From positions 1-34,149 of the forward strand of contig CAMKRZ010000028.1 in NCBI GenBank assembly GCA_946415315.1: DNA of 34,149 nt, given 5' to 3'. The DNA is from an uncultured Lachnoclostridium sp. Lineage in GTDB: Bacteria > Bacillota > Clostridia > Lachnospirales > Lachnospiraceae. The translations under genes and the position numbers were made by a program. The notes under the pieces were generated by a model that worked only from the letters and a program-made list of their open reading frames with translations, did no database searches and had not been told where the DNA came from. The stretch's first letter is position 1; each line of letters opens with the position of its first letter. Below, one piece after another: positions 22,238-31,279 of this stretch.

Positions 22238-23683
22238 TCACTCTGCTGTCTCCTCCGCAACCTTCTCCGGTTCTTTCTCCGCCTTGCGACCGGCTTTGCA
22301 GATGAACAGCATAAGGATTATATAGTAGATCAGGATCAACCCGAACGTCACAAATGTCAACACATCCGACTTCGGCGCCATGCCGACGAACACCATCAGG
22401 ATCGCTCCGAGCAGAATGGCATAACTGCTGCCGATGATGAGGTTGTTTGCGGCTGGCGTCTTCAGCTGCGGGTCGATCTCACGAAGCAGAATGACGCCGG
22501 AGCTGATCGTACCGGTCATCATGCCGTACATGGAGAGCATGCCCTCGTTGTAATAGTCCGAGTACACGCGACGGCAGACAAACCGAAGATGCAGAAATGT
22601 CACGGCTGCGCCGGCAACAGCCATCAGCAGGAACGGAACCCACAGTCCCGCGAGCTGCTCCGGCTCGATGGAACCGATACCCGCAACGATCATCGCGTCA
22701 AACGCAAGACCAGAGATACGGCTCAGAAGGTAATTGTCCTGCTTCTGCAGCGACTTCGGCTTCGCCTCAAAGCGCTTTCGAAAAATAGCCCTCACAGCGA
22801 TGGCGAGCGCCGAGCCGACCATGAAGTTGAAGCCCCACAAAATGTTGCCGACCGCATTTTTCGCGCCCTCGGAAATCGCGCCGATGCCCTCGGTCAGACA
22901 GCGCGTCAGAACATATGTCGCGAGATAGATTCCCATCACGATGGCAAGCTGCAGGGAGAGACGGTCGAGCGACTCGGAAGCGGTGCTCTCCGTGATCTCG
23001 TCCGGATTGTCAACGGTCACCGAACCCGCGACGGGCTCGTACTCGCCGCGCTTGATCCTCCCCTTGCGCGAGAGATAATTCAGATAAATGACGCCGACAA
23101 TGCACGCCGAAAGGTAGCCTGCTGCAGCGATCGCAAGGCCGAAGGAATGTCCACCGGCAAAGCCCAGTTCCTCGAACGTGGTACCGAAGTTGTTCGCCTG
23201 TCCCGGTCCCTGGCCGTAACCCATCGGAAGCAGGATACCGCTCGCCCGGAACAGCTTCGGCATCACCGTGTAGGACAGCACGAGGGAGATCGTCAGTCCG
23301 ACAAGACCCTGGATCATATAGGAGCTCACGATGATCGCACCGCTCTTCGGTCCGACCAGGTGTCCCCCTTTCTTCGTGTCGCCGCTCGGCGTGCGAAGGG
23401 ACATCGCGATAAATCCGACCGCGATCCCGTGGTACGTCAGCACCTGCAACACGTTGTTGAACTTGATGTACGCTTCATGGTCCGTGTGGAAAAAGCCTGC
23501 TTTCACGCCGACCAGTTTGACGATAAGCATCAGGAAACCGCCGAGCACCGCCGTCGGAAGAAGACTCTTGTGGAAGAGTTTGTAGCGGCGCAGATAGATG
23601 GCGGCCAGAACCATGACCGCAATGATGCCGAGAACAAAGGCCGCGTTCCAAGTGGAAGTCTGGGAATAGTCAATCAGCTGCAA
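22238..23683 (-). CDS. GltS-like sodium/glutamate symporter
   Basis: This 481-residue membrane protein resembles the GltS sodium:glutamate symporter family. It has about ten to twelve helices in two halves, with glycine-rich reentrant-like segments GYGQGPGQANNFG in the first half and GMMTGTISSGVILLREIDP in the second. A hydrophilic cytoplasmic loop of about 50 residues follows the first half. The substrate is probably glutamate or another dicarboxylate, but the first motif deviates from classical GltS, so this is family-level. It starts at a TTG (23683), 7 bp after GAGGA; no ATG fits. It is the first gene of the potassium cluster, 67 bp ahead of trkA. Confidence 0.78.
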   Translation of the reverse strand: MQLIDYSQTSTWNAAFVLGIIAVMVLAAIYLRRYKLFHKSLLPTAVLGGFLMLIVKLVGVKAGFFHTDHEAYIKFNNVLQVLTYHGIAVGFIAMSLRTPSGDTKKGGHLVGPKSGAIIVSSYMIQGLVGLTISLVLSYTVMPKLFRASGILLPMGYGQGPGQANNFGTTFEELGFAGGHSFGLAIAAAGYLSACIVGVIYLNYLSRKGRIKRGEYEPVAGSVTVDNPDEITESTASESLDRLSLQLAIVMGIYLATYVLTRCLTEGIGAISEGAKNAVGNILWGFNFMVGSALAIAVRAIFRKRFEAKPKSLQKQDNYLLSRISGLAFDAMIVAGIGSIEPEQLAGLWVPFLLMAVAGAAVTFLHLRFVCRRVYSDYYNEGMLSMYGMMTGTISSGVILLREIDPQLKTPAANNLIIGSSYAILLGAILMVFVGMAPKSDVLTFVTFGLILIYYIILMLFICKAGRKAEKEPEKVAEETAE

Positions 23684-23731
23684 TGTAGTGTCCTCACTTC
23701 TGTAGATTCATTTTGTTGTTGATGATCCTCC

Positions 23732-23809
23732 GCGCGGAATGGTCCGCGCAGAAACGATTGTCAGTCTGTCCCTGCCCCCATATCTTACAGGCATCCGACG
23801 GATGCGCAA
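23732..23809 (-). promoter_or_regulatory. Possible promoter and leader hairpin before the symporter
   Basis: TTGCGC (23809-23804) and TAAGAT (23787-23782) are 16 bp apart, a moderate promoter. The leader holds a 7-bp hairpin (23732-23738 with 23743-23749). A five-codon frame MNLQK also ends in the symporter ribosome site. These could control the whole potassium cluster. Confidence 0.4.
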
Positions 23810-23829
23810 GTTCTTTCAATCTGCCGTCA

Positions 23830-25089
23830 TTATCCGGCTTCGCTCTGTCTCCTGCCGTCCTCGTGAACGTGCAGATACTTCAACGCGCAGAACCGTTCGC
23901 CCCCGCGAACGTCGTACGCAACCAGCTCGTCCGTACAGTGCGCGGCGATCGCGTTGCGCGAGTAAATCGCCAGCTCGTGCACATCGATCCGCTCTCCCTG
24001 TTCCCCCGTTATATATACTCCGTTCCGGTCCGCGGAAATCTCTCCTTCCTTCGACCAGAGCACCTCGTGATCCGCGCCGATGCGCCGTACCGTCACGGTG
24101 TCACGGAAAATGATCTCTCCTTCCGCTGTTTCCCCGATCCTCTGCCGCAGCGCCTCCCGCTGCGTCTTGTTCAGGTCGCGCATCGTCTCCCCGCCGAGGT
24201 AACCGTAGACGTCGTACGACGCCTCGTAACCGCACTCACAGCGAACCGTCTTGTCGTCGCTCGCGAGCGTTCCGAAAGCTCCGCATTTCGGGCAACGATA
24301 GAGCGTGCTCTCAATTCCGAACGCAAGTTTCTTTCCCTTGTAGGCGATCTTATCGCGCTCCTGCGCCTCGTACGCATCCTCGCGAAGGTCCGCAGCGATC
24401 GCTGCGTTGACCTCCTCGTCGGTCATTTTCTTAAGTTCCTCCGGCTGATAAATCTTCACCAGATGTCCCGTAACGCGCCCCTTTCGCAGTTTTACGGAAA
24501 ATCTCGGCTGCGTCAGATACCCGCCTTCGAAGCGATACGTGACCAACGGAACCCCGGCGTGTTTCGCCATTTTCCCGGTCGCTTCGGGGATCGGGCAGGT
24601 CACGCCGTCGAAAGAACGGTTGCCCTCCGGGAACAGTGCCACACTGCTTCCGCTGCGAAGCGTCTTCAGGATCGTCATCACGGACCGCGCACCGTCCTTG
24701 CCCTTGCGGTGCAGGATCGGATGGAAGTACCTCATCAGAAACCAAGTCCCGAAACCCTTTCGAGCGATGTGCTCGCTCGCTACGAAAAATGCCTGCTTCC
24801 CGGCTGCGATTCCCAAAAGGATCGGGTCCATCTCCATGTTGTGGTTCGCAAGCAGCAGGTACGGGCCCTTGATCTTCTTCAGGCTGTCGTACCGATAGCG
24901 GAACTTCAGTTTTATAAACGGTGTCATGATGAAGCGAAAGAAGGCAAATGCCCTTCGGTACCGCCGAAGCGCCCGCCGTTCCGCGCGCTCCTTCTTCTTG
25001 CGCTCCTTCTCCCGGGCTTTCTGTTCCTTCGCCCGACTATTCTGTTCTGCAGTCTGTGTTTTCTCCGACGGTGCGGTAGTATCCTTCAT
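23830..25089 (-). CDS. PlsC-type acyltransferase with zinc ribbon
   Basis: Residues about 60-215 are a 1-acyl-glycerol-3-phosphate acyltransferase-like domain, with the catalytic NHNMEMD (82-88, the H-x4-D motif) and FPEGNRS (153-159) for phosphate binding. Before it is a very basic, Lys/Arg/Glu-rich helix (about 20-48). After it comes a zinc ribbon (C266, C269, C284, C286) and a beta-rich tail of about 130 residues, which plain PlsC proteins lack. The enzyme probably acylates a lysophospholipid or related lipid at the inner membrane face. The ATG at 25089 follows AGGAGAAGG. The promoter is at 25135-25163. Whether it is in one transcript with the potassium cluster is unclear. Confidence 0.85.
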   Translation of the reverse strand: MKDTTAPSEKTQTAEQNSRAKEQKAREKERKKKERAERRALRRYRRAFAFFRFIMTPFIKLKFRYRYDSLKKIKGPYLLLANHNMEMDPILLGIAAGKQAFFVASEHIARKGFGTWFLMRYFHPILHRKGKDGARSVMTILKTLRSGSSVALFPEGNRSFDGVTCPIPEATGKMAKHAGVPLVTYRFEGGYLTQPRFSVKLRKGRVTGHLVKIYQPEELKKMTDEEVNAAIAADLREDAYEAQERDKIAYKGKKLAFGIESTLYRCPKCGAFGTLASDDKTVRCECGYEASYDVYGYLGGETMRDLNKTQREALRQRIGETAEGEIIFRDTVTVRRIGADHEVLWSKEGEISADRNGVYITGEQGERIDVHELAIYSRNAIAAHCTDELVAYDVRGGERFCALKYLHVHEDGRRQSEAG

Positions 25090-25134
25090 CAGACCTTCTC
25101 CTGTTTCATCTGCGTGTATCGTTTTTGGAAAAAC

Positions 25135-25163
25135 ATTATACTGCAATGCTCTTCTGACCATAA
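25135..25163 (-). promoter_or_regulatory. Promoter of the PlsC-type gene
   Basis: A perfect TATAAT (25140-25135) has TTATGG (25163-25158) 17 bp upstream on the minus strand. The start point would be near 25128. Confidence 0.5.
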
Positions 25164-25253
25164 AACGGCTCTTTTATCATACCATTTCCCGCCGGTTTTT
25201 ACAACAAAATTGCGTTCTGCACGGCAAAAAAGTCCTGCATTTTCCGCAAATGC

Positions 25254-25286
25254 AAAAAAGGAAGACCCGGACGTACGCCGGGTCTC
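25254..25286 (-). terminator. Intrinsic terminator of the OmpR-type regulator/kinase operon
   Basis: An 8-bp stem (25263-25270 with 25278-25285) is followed on the minus strand by TTCC and a six-T run (25259-25254), 23 bp after the kinase stop. Confidence 0.8.
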
Positions 25287-25308
25287 CCAGTACTGCATTA
25301 TGTTAAGT

Positions 25309-27024
25309 CTAAAAGCGGAGTTTTGCCGTGAATTCATCGTCCGTACAGAGGAGTTTCAAAGAGAACCCGCTCATGGACGCAGCCCGCTCCGCAAGAGCGA
25401 GCCCCAGCCCGCTGCCTTCGTGGTTGCTGCGGGACTGATCCCCGCGCACAAAAGGTGTTGTAAGGTTCTTCACCTCAACCTTCTTCGCAACCGTGTTCAC
25501 GATCGTCACCCCGGTCTGATCGACCTTCGCGCTGATGGTTCCGTTGTCGGGGGTGTATTTTACGGCATTGGAAACCAGATTCTCGACGATGGTCTCAAAA
25601 ACTGTCCGATCGGCCTTAACGGTAGCGCTGCCCTCGACATTGCATCGGATCCCGTTCGTCTCGAGGAGAGGTTCATATTTTCTCAGCAAGTCCGAAACGA
25701 GTTCATCGACGCTGATTGTCTCCGGCTTGCAGGCCGAACGGTCTTCCATGCTGTTCAGGTACAGTGTCCGATTGATCATGGAATCGGTGAACGAGACATT
25801 CTCAAGGATCGCGTCCAGATAGTGTTGTTTTTCCTCCTCCGTCAGTTCCACATCCTTTATGTTCTCCGCATAGCCGCCGATAGCCATGAGCGGTGTTTTG
25901 ATGTCATGGGCGAGGTGATTGGTCAGATCCCGCTGGTAGTCCTCCATCGCCCATCTTGTCCTGTTGCCCACGAGCTTTCGCCAGCAGATCAGCGCTGTCA
26001 GCACCAGCACGACAAGGCAGACAGGGATCACATACTTCCGGTAGTACTTCACAAACTCCCCGGCATGGCAATCCACGACAAACAGAAAGCAAACATCGTA
26101 CGGTTCATGGTCAACATACATCTGAAACGTGCGTCGTGCCCGGATGATCCCCCCTGCAATCCTGGCATCCTTTACGCCGATCGGTCGTATGCCATCCTCC
26201 GGCACATCATCCCGGTATGCCTTCTCCACAAGCTCCGGGGCCTCACCGAAGAAGTTGAACAGGACGTACACCTGCGGAAAACCACCTCCCGCTCTGTCAA
26301 GCTCAACAAGCTCGTACGTTTCGTCATTGATCGTGATATTGATCTCTCTGGACTCCACTTCCACAACATCGGAATGAGAAAAATCTTCCGCGTACGTATA
26401 CTTATTAAGCACAATTCTTCCCCTGGCGGGAATAAAAGTCCGTTTTTCGCGGTTCACATACGCGCTTTTCATTTCCATGGTTGTCGAATATATCGCTCCA
26501 TCTCTCCCCTCGACAAGCTGCAGATAATCGTCGTACAATCGCTTGATTCCCGGAATGCTGTCCTGTCTGTCACAGACATAGTTTCCGTTATCCTCGGAAT
26601 CCTCACCGAATCTCAGATACGCATGCAGCGAAAGGCTGCTCGACGCAACTCTGTTGCCTTCTTCGTCCCAGGCAAACGCAAAGGCGTGACATCCTTCGGA
26701 GTTAATCGATCCCAGGTACGGAGATGAGTTTTTGTTCGACAACGGTATCGAGATCGGAATTCTAAAATTTGCATGTCTTGTAAGTATGCACCGAAAGTCG
26801 GTCAGCGTAATCTCCTGCGCTCCCGCAACCCGCTCCGGGTCAAGCAAGCTCAGCACGTATCCCTCGTTTGCATCCAGCGCCTCCATGCACCGCTCTTTCA
26901 CGACACTGACCATGTATTTCCAGAAGCAAAATGCAAAAAGGCTGCACAATACCGCCGCGACGGCGAAAGAAACGATCACTGTCCGGATCGTGGCGATCCT
27001 CCTTTTCTTTTTTATCTTCTCCAT
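25309..27024 (-). CDS. Sensor histidine kinase
   Basis: This 571-residue kinase has a helix at about 12-38, an extracytoplasmic sensor of about 290 residues without a domain I recognise, a second helix (about 331-350), and the kinase core. The phosphoacceptor is H373 in LAHDIKTPL, the N box is ENLVSNAVKYTP, and the G2 box is GSGLGLAL. The G1 box is atypical: where DxGxG is expected the sequence is VTIVNTVAKK, with Asn in place of Asp and no glycines. Related kinases with an N-type G1 exist, so it may still be active. The ATG at 27024 follows AAGGAG; the regulator gene ends 13 bp upstream, making a two-gene operon. Confidence 0.92.
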   Translation of the reverse strand: MEKIKKKRRIATIRTVIVSFAVAAVLCSLFAFCFWKYMVSVVKERCMEALDANEGYVLSLLDPERVAGAQEITLTDFRCILTRHANFRIPISIPLSNKNSSPYLGSINSEGCHAFAFAWDEEGNRVASSSLSLHAYLRFGEDSEDNGNYVCDRQDSIPGIKRLYDDYLQLVEGRDGAIYSTTMEMKSAYVNREKRTFIPARGRIVLNKYTYAEDFSHSDVVEVESREINITINDETYELVELDRAGGGFPQVYVLFNFFGEAPELVEKAYRDDVPEDGIRPIGVKDARIAGGIIRARRTFQMYVDHEPYDVCFLFVVDCHAGEFVKYYRKYVIPVCLVVLVLTALICWRKLVGNRTRWAMEDYQRDLTNHLAHDIKTPLMAIGGYAENIKDVELTEEEKQHYLDAILENVSFTDSMINRTLYLNSMEDRSACKPETISVDELVSDLLRKYEPLLETNGIRCNVEGSATVKADRTVFETIVENLVSNAVKYTPDNGTISAKVDQTGVTIVNTVAKKVEVKNLTTPFVRGDQSRSNHEGSGLGLALAERAASMSGFSLKLLCTDDEFTAKLRF

Positions 27025-27037
27025 CAATAATTCTCCT

Positions 27038-27706
27038 TTAGTTCTCCGTCAACCGGTACCCTCGTCCGATGACGGTATGAATCTGACCGCCGGCATTTCC
27101 GAGTTTCTTTCGCAGACGCTTTATGTTGTTGTCGACAACACGGTCCACGCCGAAGAAATCCTGTCCCCACGCATTGTTCAAAAGCGTATCGCGGCTGACG
27201 ACCCACCCCGGATGCTTCATGAGATAACAGAGCACGGAAAATTCTTTGGGCGTTAAGTCGACCTCCTCCCCGTCAACGCAGCAGATCAGTTTATAAGTGT
27301 CCATGGTGATCGCTCCGCATGACAAGACGCTGTCCGGAAGGCCCTCGCTTCTCTTGATCATGGCAGAGCATTTTGCGTACAAAGCAGAAAGAAGAAAAGG
27401 CTTTACGATATAGTCGTCACAGCCGAGCTCATAACCGTGAAGTATATCCTCCTCGCGACCTCTTGCAGTCAGGAAAATGACCGGAATGTCGCTGTGGCGT
27501 CTTATGCTTCGGCATATGACAAATCCATCCGCCCCGGGAAGCATGATGTCGAGAAGCACAAGAGAATACCCCTCAAGTCCGCGCTCGGCATAATCAAGGG
27601 CATCCGTGCCGTTATTGACCACGACAACCTCCGCTCCCTTGCTCTCAAAGTACTTTTTTGTCACCTCGCAGATTTGAAGATCGTCCTCCACAAGCAATAT
27701 CCTCAT
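27038..27706 (-). CDS. OmpR-family response regulator
   Basis: This 222-residue regulator has a receiver domain with acidic pair D8/D9, phosphoacceptor D53 (LLDIMLPG) and the lysine in IVKPF near 105. A winged-helix DNA-binding domain follows (LTPKEFSVLCYL to VIGRGYRL). It should be phosphorylated by the kinase encoded next. The ATG at 27706 fits the receiver start and follows GGAG by 11 bp; an upstream in-frame ATG at 27754 is rejected as it overlaps the promoter region. TTGACA and TATGAT occur upstream but at poor spacing, with a CACAC/TGTG dyad between them that could be an operator. It lies just after the ABC-2 operon terminator. Confidence 0.93.
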   Translation of the reverse strand: MRILLVEDDLQICEVTKKYFESKGAEVVVVNNGTDALDYAERGLEGYSLVLLDIMLPGADGFVICRSIRRHSDIPVIFLTARGREEDILHGYELGCDDYIVKPFLLSALYAKCSAMIKRSEGLPDSVLSCGAITMDTYKLICCVDGEEVDLTPKEFSVLCYLMKHPGWVVSRDTLLNNAWGQDFFGVDRVVDNNIKRLRKKLGNAGGQIHTVIGRGYRLTEN

Positions 27707-27796
27707 GATCCAAACCACTCCTTCTTTCCTTGCTTTACGGCTATCATACCACACCGATGTGTCAAAGCTATATCATTTTTCGTTTATTTCCGTATC

Positions 27797-27833
27797 AAAA
27801 AAACACCCTTCCGTGATTACTCATGGAAGGGTG
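27797..27833 (-). terminator. Intrinsic terminator of the ABC-2 operon
   Basis: A perfect 9-bp stem (27804-27812 with 27825-27833) is followed by seven T on the minus strand (27803-27797), directly after the permease stop at 27843. Confidence 0.9.
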
Positions 27834-27842
27834 GATATTGCT

Positions 27843-29009
27843 TTACGCCATCGCCTTTCTCGCCACCGCCGAGGTAACTCTCGATCGACGCACAAGGACT
27901 GCGAGCAGGACGAACACCGCGATAAATCCGGCCTCGATCCCGAGCGCGAGCGCAACCTCTCCGGCATCAAATGCAAGCTCGCCGTTGAGCATGCTGATCA
28001 CGCGGATATACCAGTACGCGGGAAGGAATTTTGCCGCCGAAAGCACGCCGCTTCCGAGCAGGGACTGGCTGATGAACACACCGCACAGGAAGCACATGCC
28101 GAGCGTGGCAACCTGCGTCAGAATGCTCACGACGTTGTCGCTCGGGGAGAACTCCGATACAAAGATCGCGAGCACCGCAGAGAACAGGGCGAACAGAAGC
28201 GCGTTGAGCACCGCCAGCCACAGCCGGCCTGTGTACATGGTGCCGTTGATGATCCCGCCGGCCAGCGTGAACACTGCCCAGATCCCGCCGACATACAGTG
28301 CGCTCGCTCCGAAAATCTGCATCGTGTAGGAGTGCGGACTAATGCCGGAGCAGTCCGTGCGGTAGCGGAAATCCTTCCTGTTCATTGCGATCATCGCCGG
28401 GCTTAAGGTGTTCATGATCACGCTGAGCAAAATGTACGGCATGTACCGGAAGAATGTCAGCAGCTCGCTGTTCTCGCCCTTCGTTTCATTTTCCTTCTGA
28501 AGCAGCTCTACATTCGCTTCCTTCGAAAGCGCGGCAACCGCTGCCTGCGAGGCCTCCTGCGTCGATTTTCCGAGGGCCTGATAGGCTGCCACGGTGTTGA
28601 TGTATTTTTCGAGCTGCATCTGAATGTTGACCTGCGCATAGCTCTCGTGGATGTGGCGGCATTCGAAGATCCCCTCGGTCTCGCCGGCCGCCAGCCGTTC
28701 GGAAAATCCCTTCGGGATCGTCACCGCGTAATCCACGGTCGTGTAGTACATCGCGTCGGTCAGATCGTCCTCATTCGCGAACGCCGGAATGATCGTGTTA
28801 TCCTTGCTGATGAACTCCGTGAGCGCACGGCTCTCCGGCGTGTCGTCGAGATCCTCGATGACCAGTTTCATCTTCGATTTCTCCCACACGCTTTCGTCGG
28901 TTCCCGATTTCGTCATGAGGATGCCGACAAGGAAGAACAGCGCGATATAGATGATCGCGGCGCCGAATTTGCTTCGAAGCACCTTCAAAAATGCCTTAAA
29001 TACTTGCAT
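27843..29009 (-). CDS. ABC-2 type transporter permease (second)
   Basis: This 388-residue permease has an N-terminal helix (AAIIYIALFFLVGILM), an extracytoplasmic region of about 180 residues with Gln/Ala-rich helices, and a block of about six helices from residue 210. This is the ABC-2/YhgE-like exporter plan. Its start overlaps the end of the first permease by 14 bases, with AGGAGG inside that gene, so translation is probably coupled. With the sister permease and the ATPase at 30137 it forms a heterodimeric exporter; lipids, peptides or antibiotics are typical substrates of the type, but none is indicated here. Confidence 0.88.
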   Translation of the reverse strand: MQVFKAFLKVLRSKFGAAIIYIALFFLVGILMTKSGTDESVWEKSKMKLVIEDLDDTPESRALTEFISKDNTIIPAFANEDDLTDAMYYTTVDYAVTIPKGFSERLAAGETEGIFECRHIHESYAQVNIQMQLEKYINTVAAYQALGKSTQEASQAAVAALSKEANVELLQKENETKGENSELLTFFRYMPYILLSVIMNTLSPAMIAMNRKDFRYRTDCSGISPHSYTMQIFGASALYVGGIWAVFTLAGGIINGTMYTGRLWLAVLNALLFALFSAVLAIFVSEFSPSDNVVSILTQVATLGMCFLCGVFISQSLLGSGVLSAAKFLPAYWYIRVISMLNGELAFDAGEVALALGIEAGFIAVFVLLAVLVRRSRVTSAVARKAMA

Positions 29010-30123
29010 ACTTCTTCCTCCTTGTAAACAGCACGCCGAGCACCGTGAATACTGTGATGTAGATGAGTATGCCGATGATCTTCGTGATGAAGCGACGGTA
29101 ATCGCTGTACATGTTCAGGCAGTAGAAACTGTCCGAGATAATGGCCACCGGGTTGAACCGGTTCACCCACGGCGCTTTCGTCGCCAGAATTCCCTTGATG
29201 TTGCCCATCATGAGACCGCTCAGAAAGCACAGTGCCATGGAGACAGTGATCGCGATCGCGCTCTTGCCCTCGTGTCTCATTTTTCCGATGGAACCGATGA
29301 AGAAGCCGAACGCCACGCCGAGGCATCCGCTCAGGATCGCCGCCAGATACAGCAGCAGAAGACTGCCGCCGAAGTTTACGCGAAGCACGAACCGAAGGAA
29401 GGTCACGCAAAGGACCATGCTGACAGACTGCGCGATACAGCTTCCGAGAAGTCCCGCCGTGAGATAGATCCCCTTCGGCGTCGCCGAGCAGTTCTTGCGC
29501 GCTCCCAGCTGTGACTGGTTCGCCTGATTGTTTGTCGATACGTGAAGACCGGTCATGTTGCCGCAGATCGCGACCATGGCGATCAGGTTGTAAAAATACT
29601 GCACATAAACATCGGGGTTGTCCGCCGCGGGCGAGACTTCCCGGCAGGCGTTCACCTCCGCCGAGAGCTTCGCGACCACGGTTTCCACCGATGCCGGGTC
29701 CGTCGCGATCGCGTCGCGGATGACCGTCTCATACAGCTTGCAGCGGGATACGATCTCCTGCAGCATCGTCGGGATCATGCCCGTGCGGGCCACGGTCAGT
29801 TCCATGCTCTCTCCGATGGTGAGGATGCCTTCCGCATCGCCGTCGAGAAGCAGCTGCTTCGCATTTTCCGCGTCGGTAAATGTCGCCGCGAGCATCGGCT
29901 CCTCGCCCTCCGTCAGGGCCTTGAGAAGCTCGTCCGCGACCGCATTTTCCGAAGTCTTCACAACCGCAACCGGGATCGAATCGAAAAGTTCACTGCTGTA
30001 GATGGAGCCGAACGCAACCTTGAACAGCGTTCCGAGTATGATCGGGAACAGCATCAGCCACAGGACGAACTCCCTCACGCGAAGAACTTCTTTCAGTTCA
30101 TACGCCAGATTATGTCTAAACAT
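28996..30123 (-). CDS. ABC-2 type transporter permease (first)
   Basis: This 375-residue permease begins with a cytoplasmic stretch, a helix (FVLWLMLFPIILGTLF), an extracytoplasmic region of about 150 residues and about six C-terminal helices. It is related in layout to the second permease but not close in sequence. The ATG at 30123 follows GAGGTG and is 13 bp after the ATPase stop. It overlaps the next gene by 14 bp. Gene order ATPase, permease, permease is common for ABC-2 exporters controlled by two-component systems. Confidence 0.88.
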   Translation of the reverse strand: MFRHNLAYELKEVLRVREFVLWLMLFPIILGTLFKVAFGSIYSSELFDSIPVAVVKTSENAVADELLKALTEGEEPMLAATFTDAENAKQLLLDGDAEGILTIGESMELTVARTGMIPTMLQEIVSRCKLYETVIRDAIATDPASVETVVAKLSAEVNACREVSPAADNPDVYVQYFYNLIAMVAICGNMTGLHVSTNNQANQSQLGARKNCSATPKGIYLTAGLLGSCIAQSVSMVLCVTFLRFVLRVNFGGSLLLLYLAAILSGCLGVAFGFFIGSIGKMRHEGKSAIAITVSMALCFLSGLMMGNIKGILATKAPWVNRFNPVAIISDSFYCLNMYSDYRRFITKIIGILIYITVFTVLGVLFTRRKKYASI

Positions 30124-30136
30124 CGTGTGTCACCTC

Positions 30137-31087
30137 TTATTCCTTCGAGTCGCGGAGCGCCGTTCCGGTGATCTCCAGGAAGACGTCATTGAGCGTCGGC
30201 AGCTCCGAGTACACGCGCCCGAATCCGAGCTCCGCCTCCTGCAGCACCGCAAGGATACGGATCAGGTTGTGGCGGCCGCCCGAGCAGCGCACCGTCAGTT
30301 TCGTCCCGTCGTACTCCGTCTCGTACACATGCGGCAAATGAGCGATCTTCTCGCGGACATCGTCGGGCAGCTCCAGGATCTCGATCGACACACTCTCCGA
30401 GTTGCGGATCATGCCCTTGAGCTCGTCCTTCGTGCCCTCCGCAATCTTGCGTCCCTTGTCCATGATCGCGATGCGCGTGCAGATCTGCTCAACCTCCTCC
30501 ATGTAGTGCGAGGTGTAGATGACCGTCGCGCCCTCACGGTTCAACTCCTGGATCCCCTCGAGGATGCGGTTGCGGCTCTGCGGATCGACCGCCACCGTCG
30601 GCTCGTCGAGGATGATCAGCTTCGGTTTGTGCGCGATGCCGCACGCGATATTCAGTCTTCGCAGCAGACCTCCCGAGAGTTTCTTCGGTCGGAAGTTTAC
30701 AAAATCCTCCAGCCCGACAAATTTGATCGCGTCCTCCACACAAGCTTTGCGCTTCTCTTTATCCGCAATGTACAGCCCGCAGAAGTAGTCGATGTTCTCG
30801 CGCACCGAGAGCTCGTCGAGCACCGCGACATTCTGCATGATCACGCCGATCTCTCTTTTGATGTCGTAGCTCGTCGGCGTCATTTCCCGGCCGAACACCT
30901 CGATCTCGCCCTTATCGAACGACAGAAGCGACAGCAGGCAGTTGATCGTCGTCGTCTTGCCGGAACCGTTCGGTCCGAGCAAACCGAAGATCTCCCCCTC
31001 CTTGATCTCCAGCGAAAAATGATCGAGCGCCACGAGCTCGCCGTACCGCTTCACCAGATTGTCGATCTTCACTACTGTAGGTTTCAT
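30137..31087 (-). CDS. ABC-2 type transporter ATP-binding protein
   Basis: This 316-residue ATPase has Walker A GPNGSGKTT, Walker B LIILDEPTVAVD and a switch histidine in YTSHYMEE. Its signature is LSGGLLRRL, with Leu where Gln is usual. A C-terminal extension of about 80 residues follows the core, as in the drug- and lipid-exporter subgroup. It energises the two permeases encoded next. The ATG at 31087 follows GCGAGGA. The 192-bp upstream gap contains no convincing -35, which fits dependence on an activator such as one of the flanking response regulators; this is inferred. Confidence 0.93.
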   Translation of the reverse strand: MKPTVVKIDNLVKRYGELVALDHFSLEIKEGEIFGLLGPNGSGKTTTINCLLSLLSFDKGEIEVFGREMTPTSYDIKREIGVIMQNVAVLDELSVRENIDYFCGLYIADKEKRKACVEDAIKFVGLEDFVNFRPKKLSGGLLRRLNIACGIAHKPKLIILDEPTVAVDPQSRNRILEGIQELNREGATVIYTSHYMEEVEQICTRIAIMDKGRKIAEGTKDELKGMIRNSESVSIEILELPDDVREKIAHLPHVYETEYDGTKLTVRCSGGRHNLIRILAVLQEAELGFGRVYSELPTLNDVFLEITGTALRDSKE

Positions 31088-31216
31088 ATAGTTCCTCGCT
31101 TTCGTACAGTTCTTTTTTATAATACGTTTTTTGCTTCCTTTGGTTGCGCCCGTCGGGAGTTTATTCGCTGTTTCGCGTCCCCCGGTCCCTACGCCCCACC
31201 TTATGGTATAAGAATA

Positions 31217-31236
31217 GCGCGGGGAAGTCCCCGCGC
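31217..31236 (-). terminator. Terminator-like hairpin after the YitT-family gene
   Basis: A perfect 9-bp GC-rich stem (GCGCGGGGA with TCCCCGCGC) and a 2-base loop is followed on the minus strand by TATTCTTAT, a broken T-run. Confidence 0.6.
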
Positions 31237-31240
31237 CAAG

Positions 31241-31275
31241 TGTCAGCTGTCATCAGTTGGATGTGACATTTGTCA
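31241..31275. promoter_or_regulatory. Cluster of TGTCA half-sites upstream of the ABC-2 operon
   Basis: TGTCA occurs at 31241, 31248 and 31271 and its complement TGACA at 31264, the last two forming the dyad TGACATTTGTCA. The cluster lies about 155 bp before the ABC-2 ATPase and just after the YitT-family stop. It is a candidate regulator site, at low confidence. Confidence 0.3.
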
Positions 31276-31279
31276 TAAT

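Noticed and set aside
22019-23722. 567-codon open frame on the plus strand
   Set aside because: It is antisense to the symporter gene and shows no recognisable protein features.
23713-26727. 1004-codon open frame on the plus strand
   Set aside because: It lies antisense to the PlsC-type acyltransferase and the histidine kinase, both of which have clear motifs, and its translation is rich in His/Arg without any domain.
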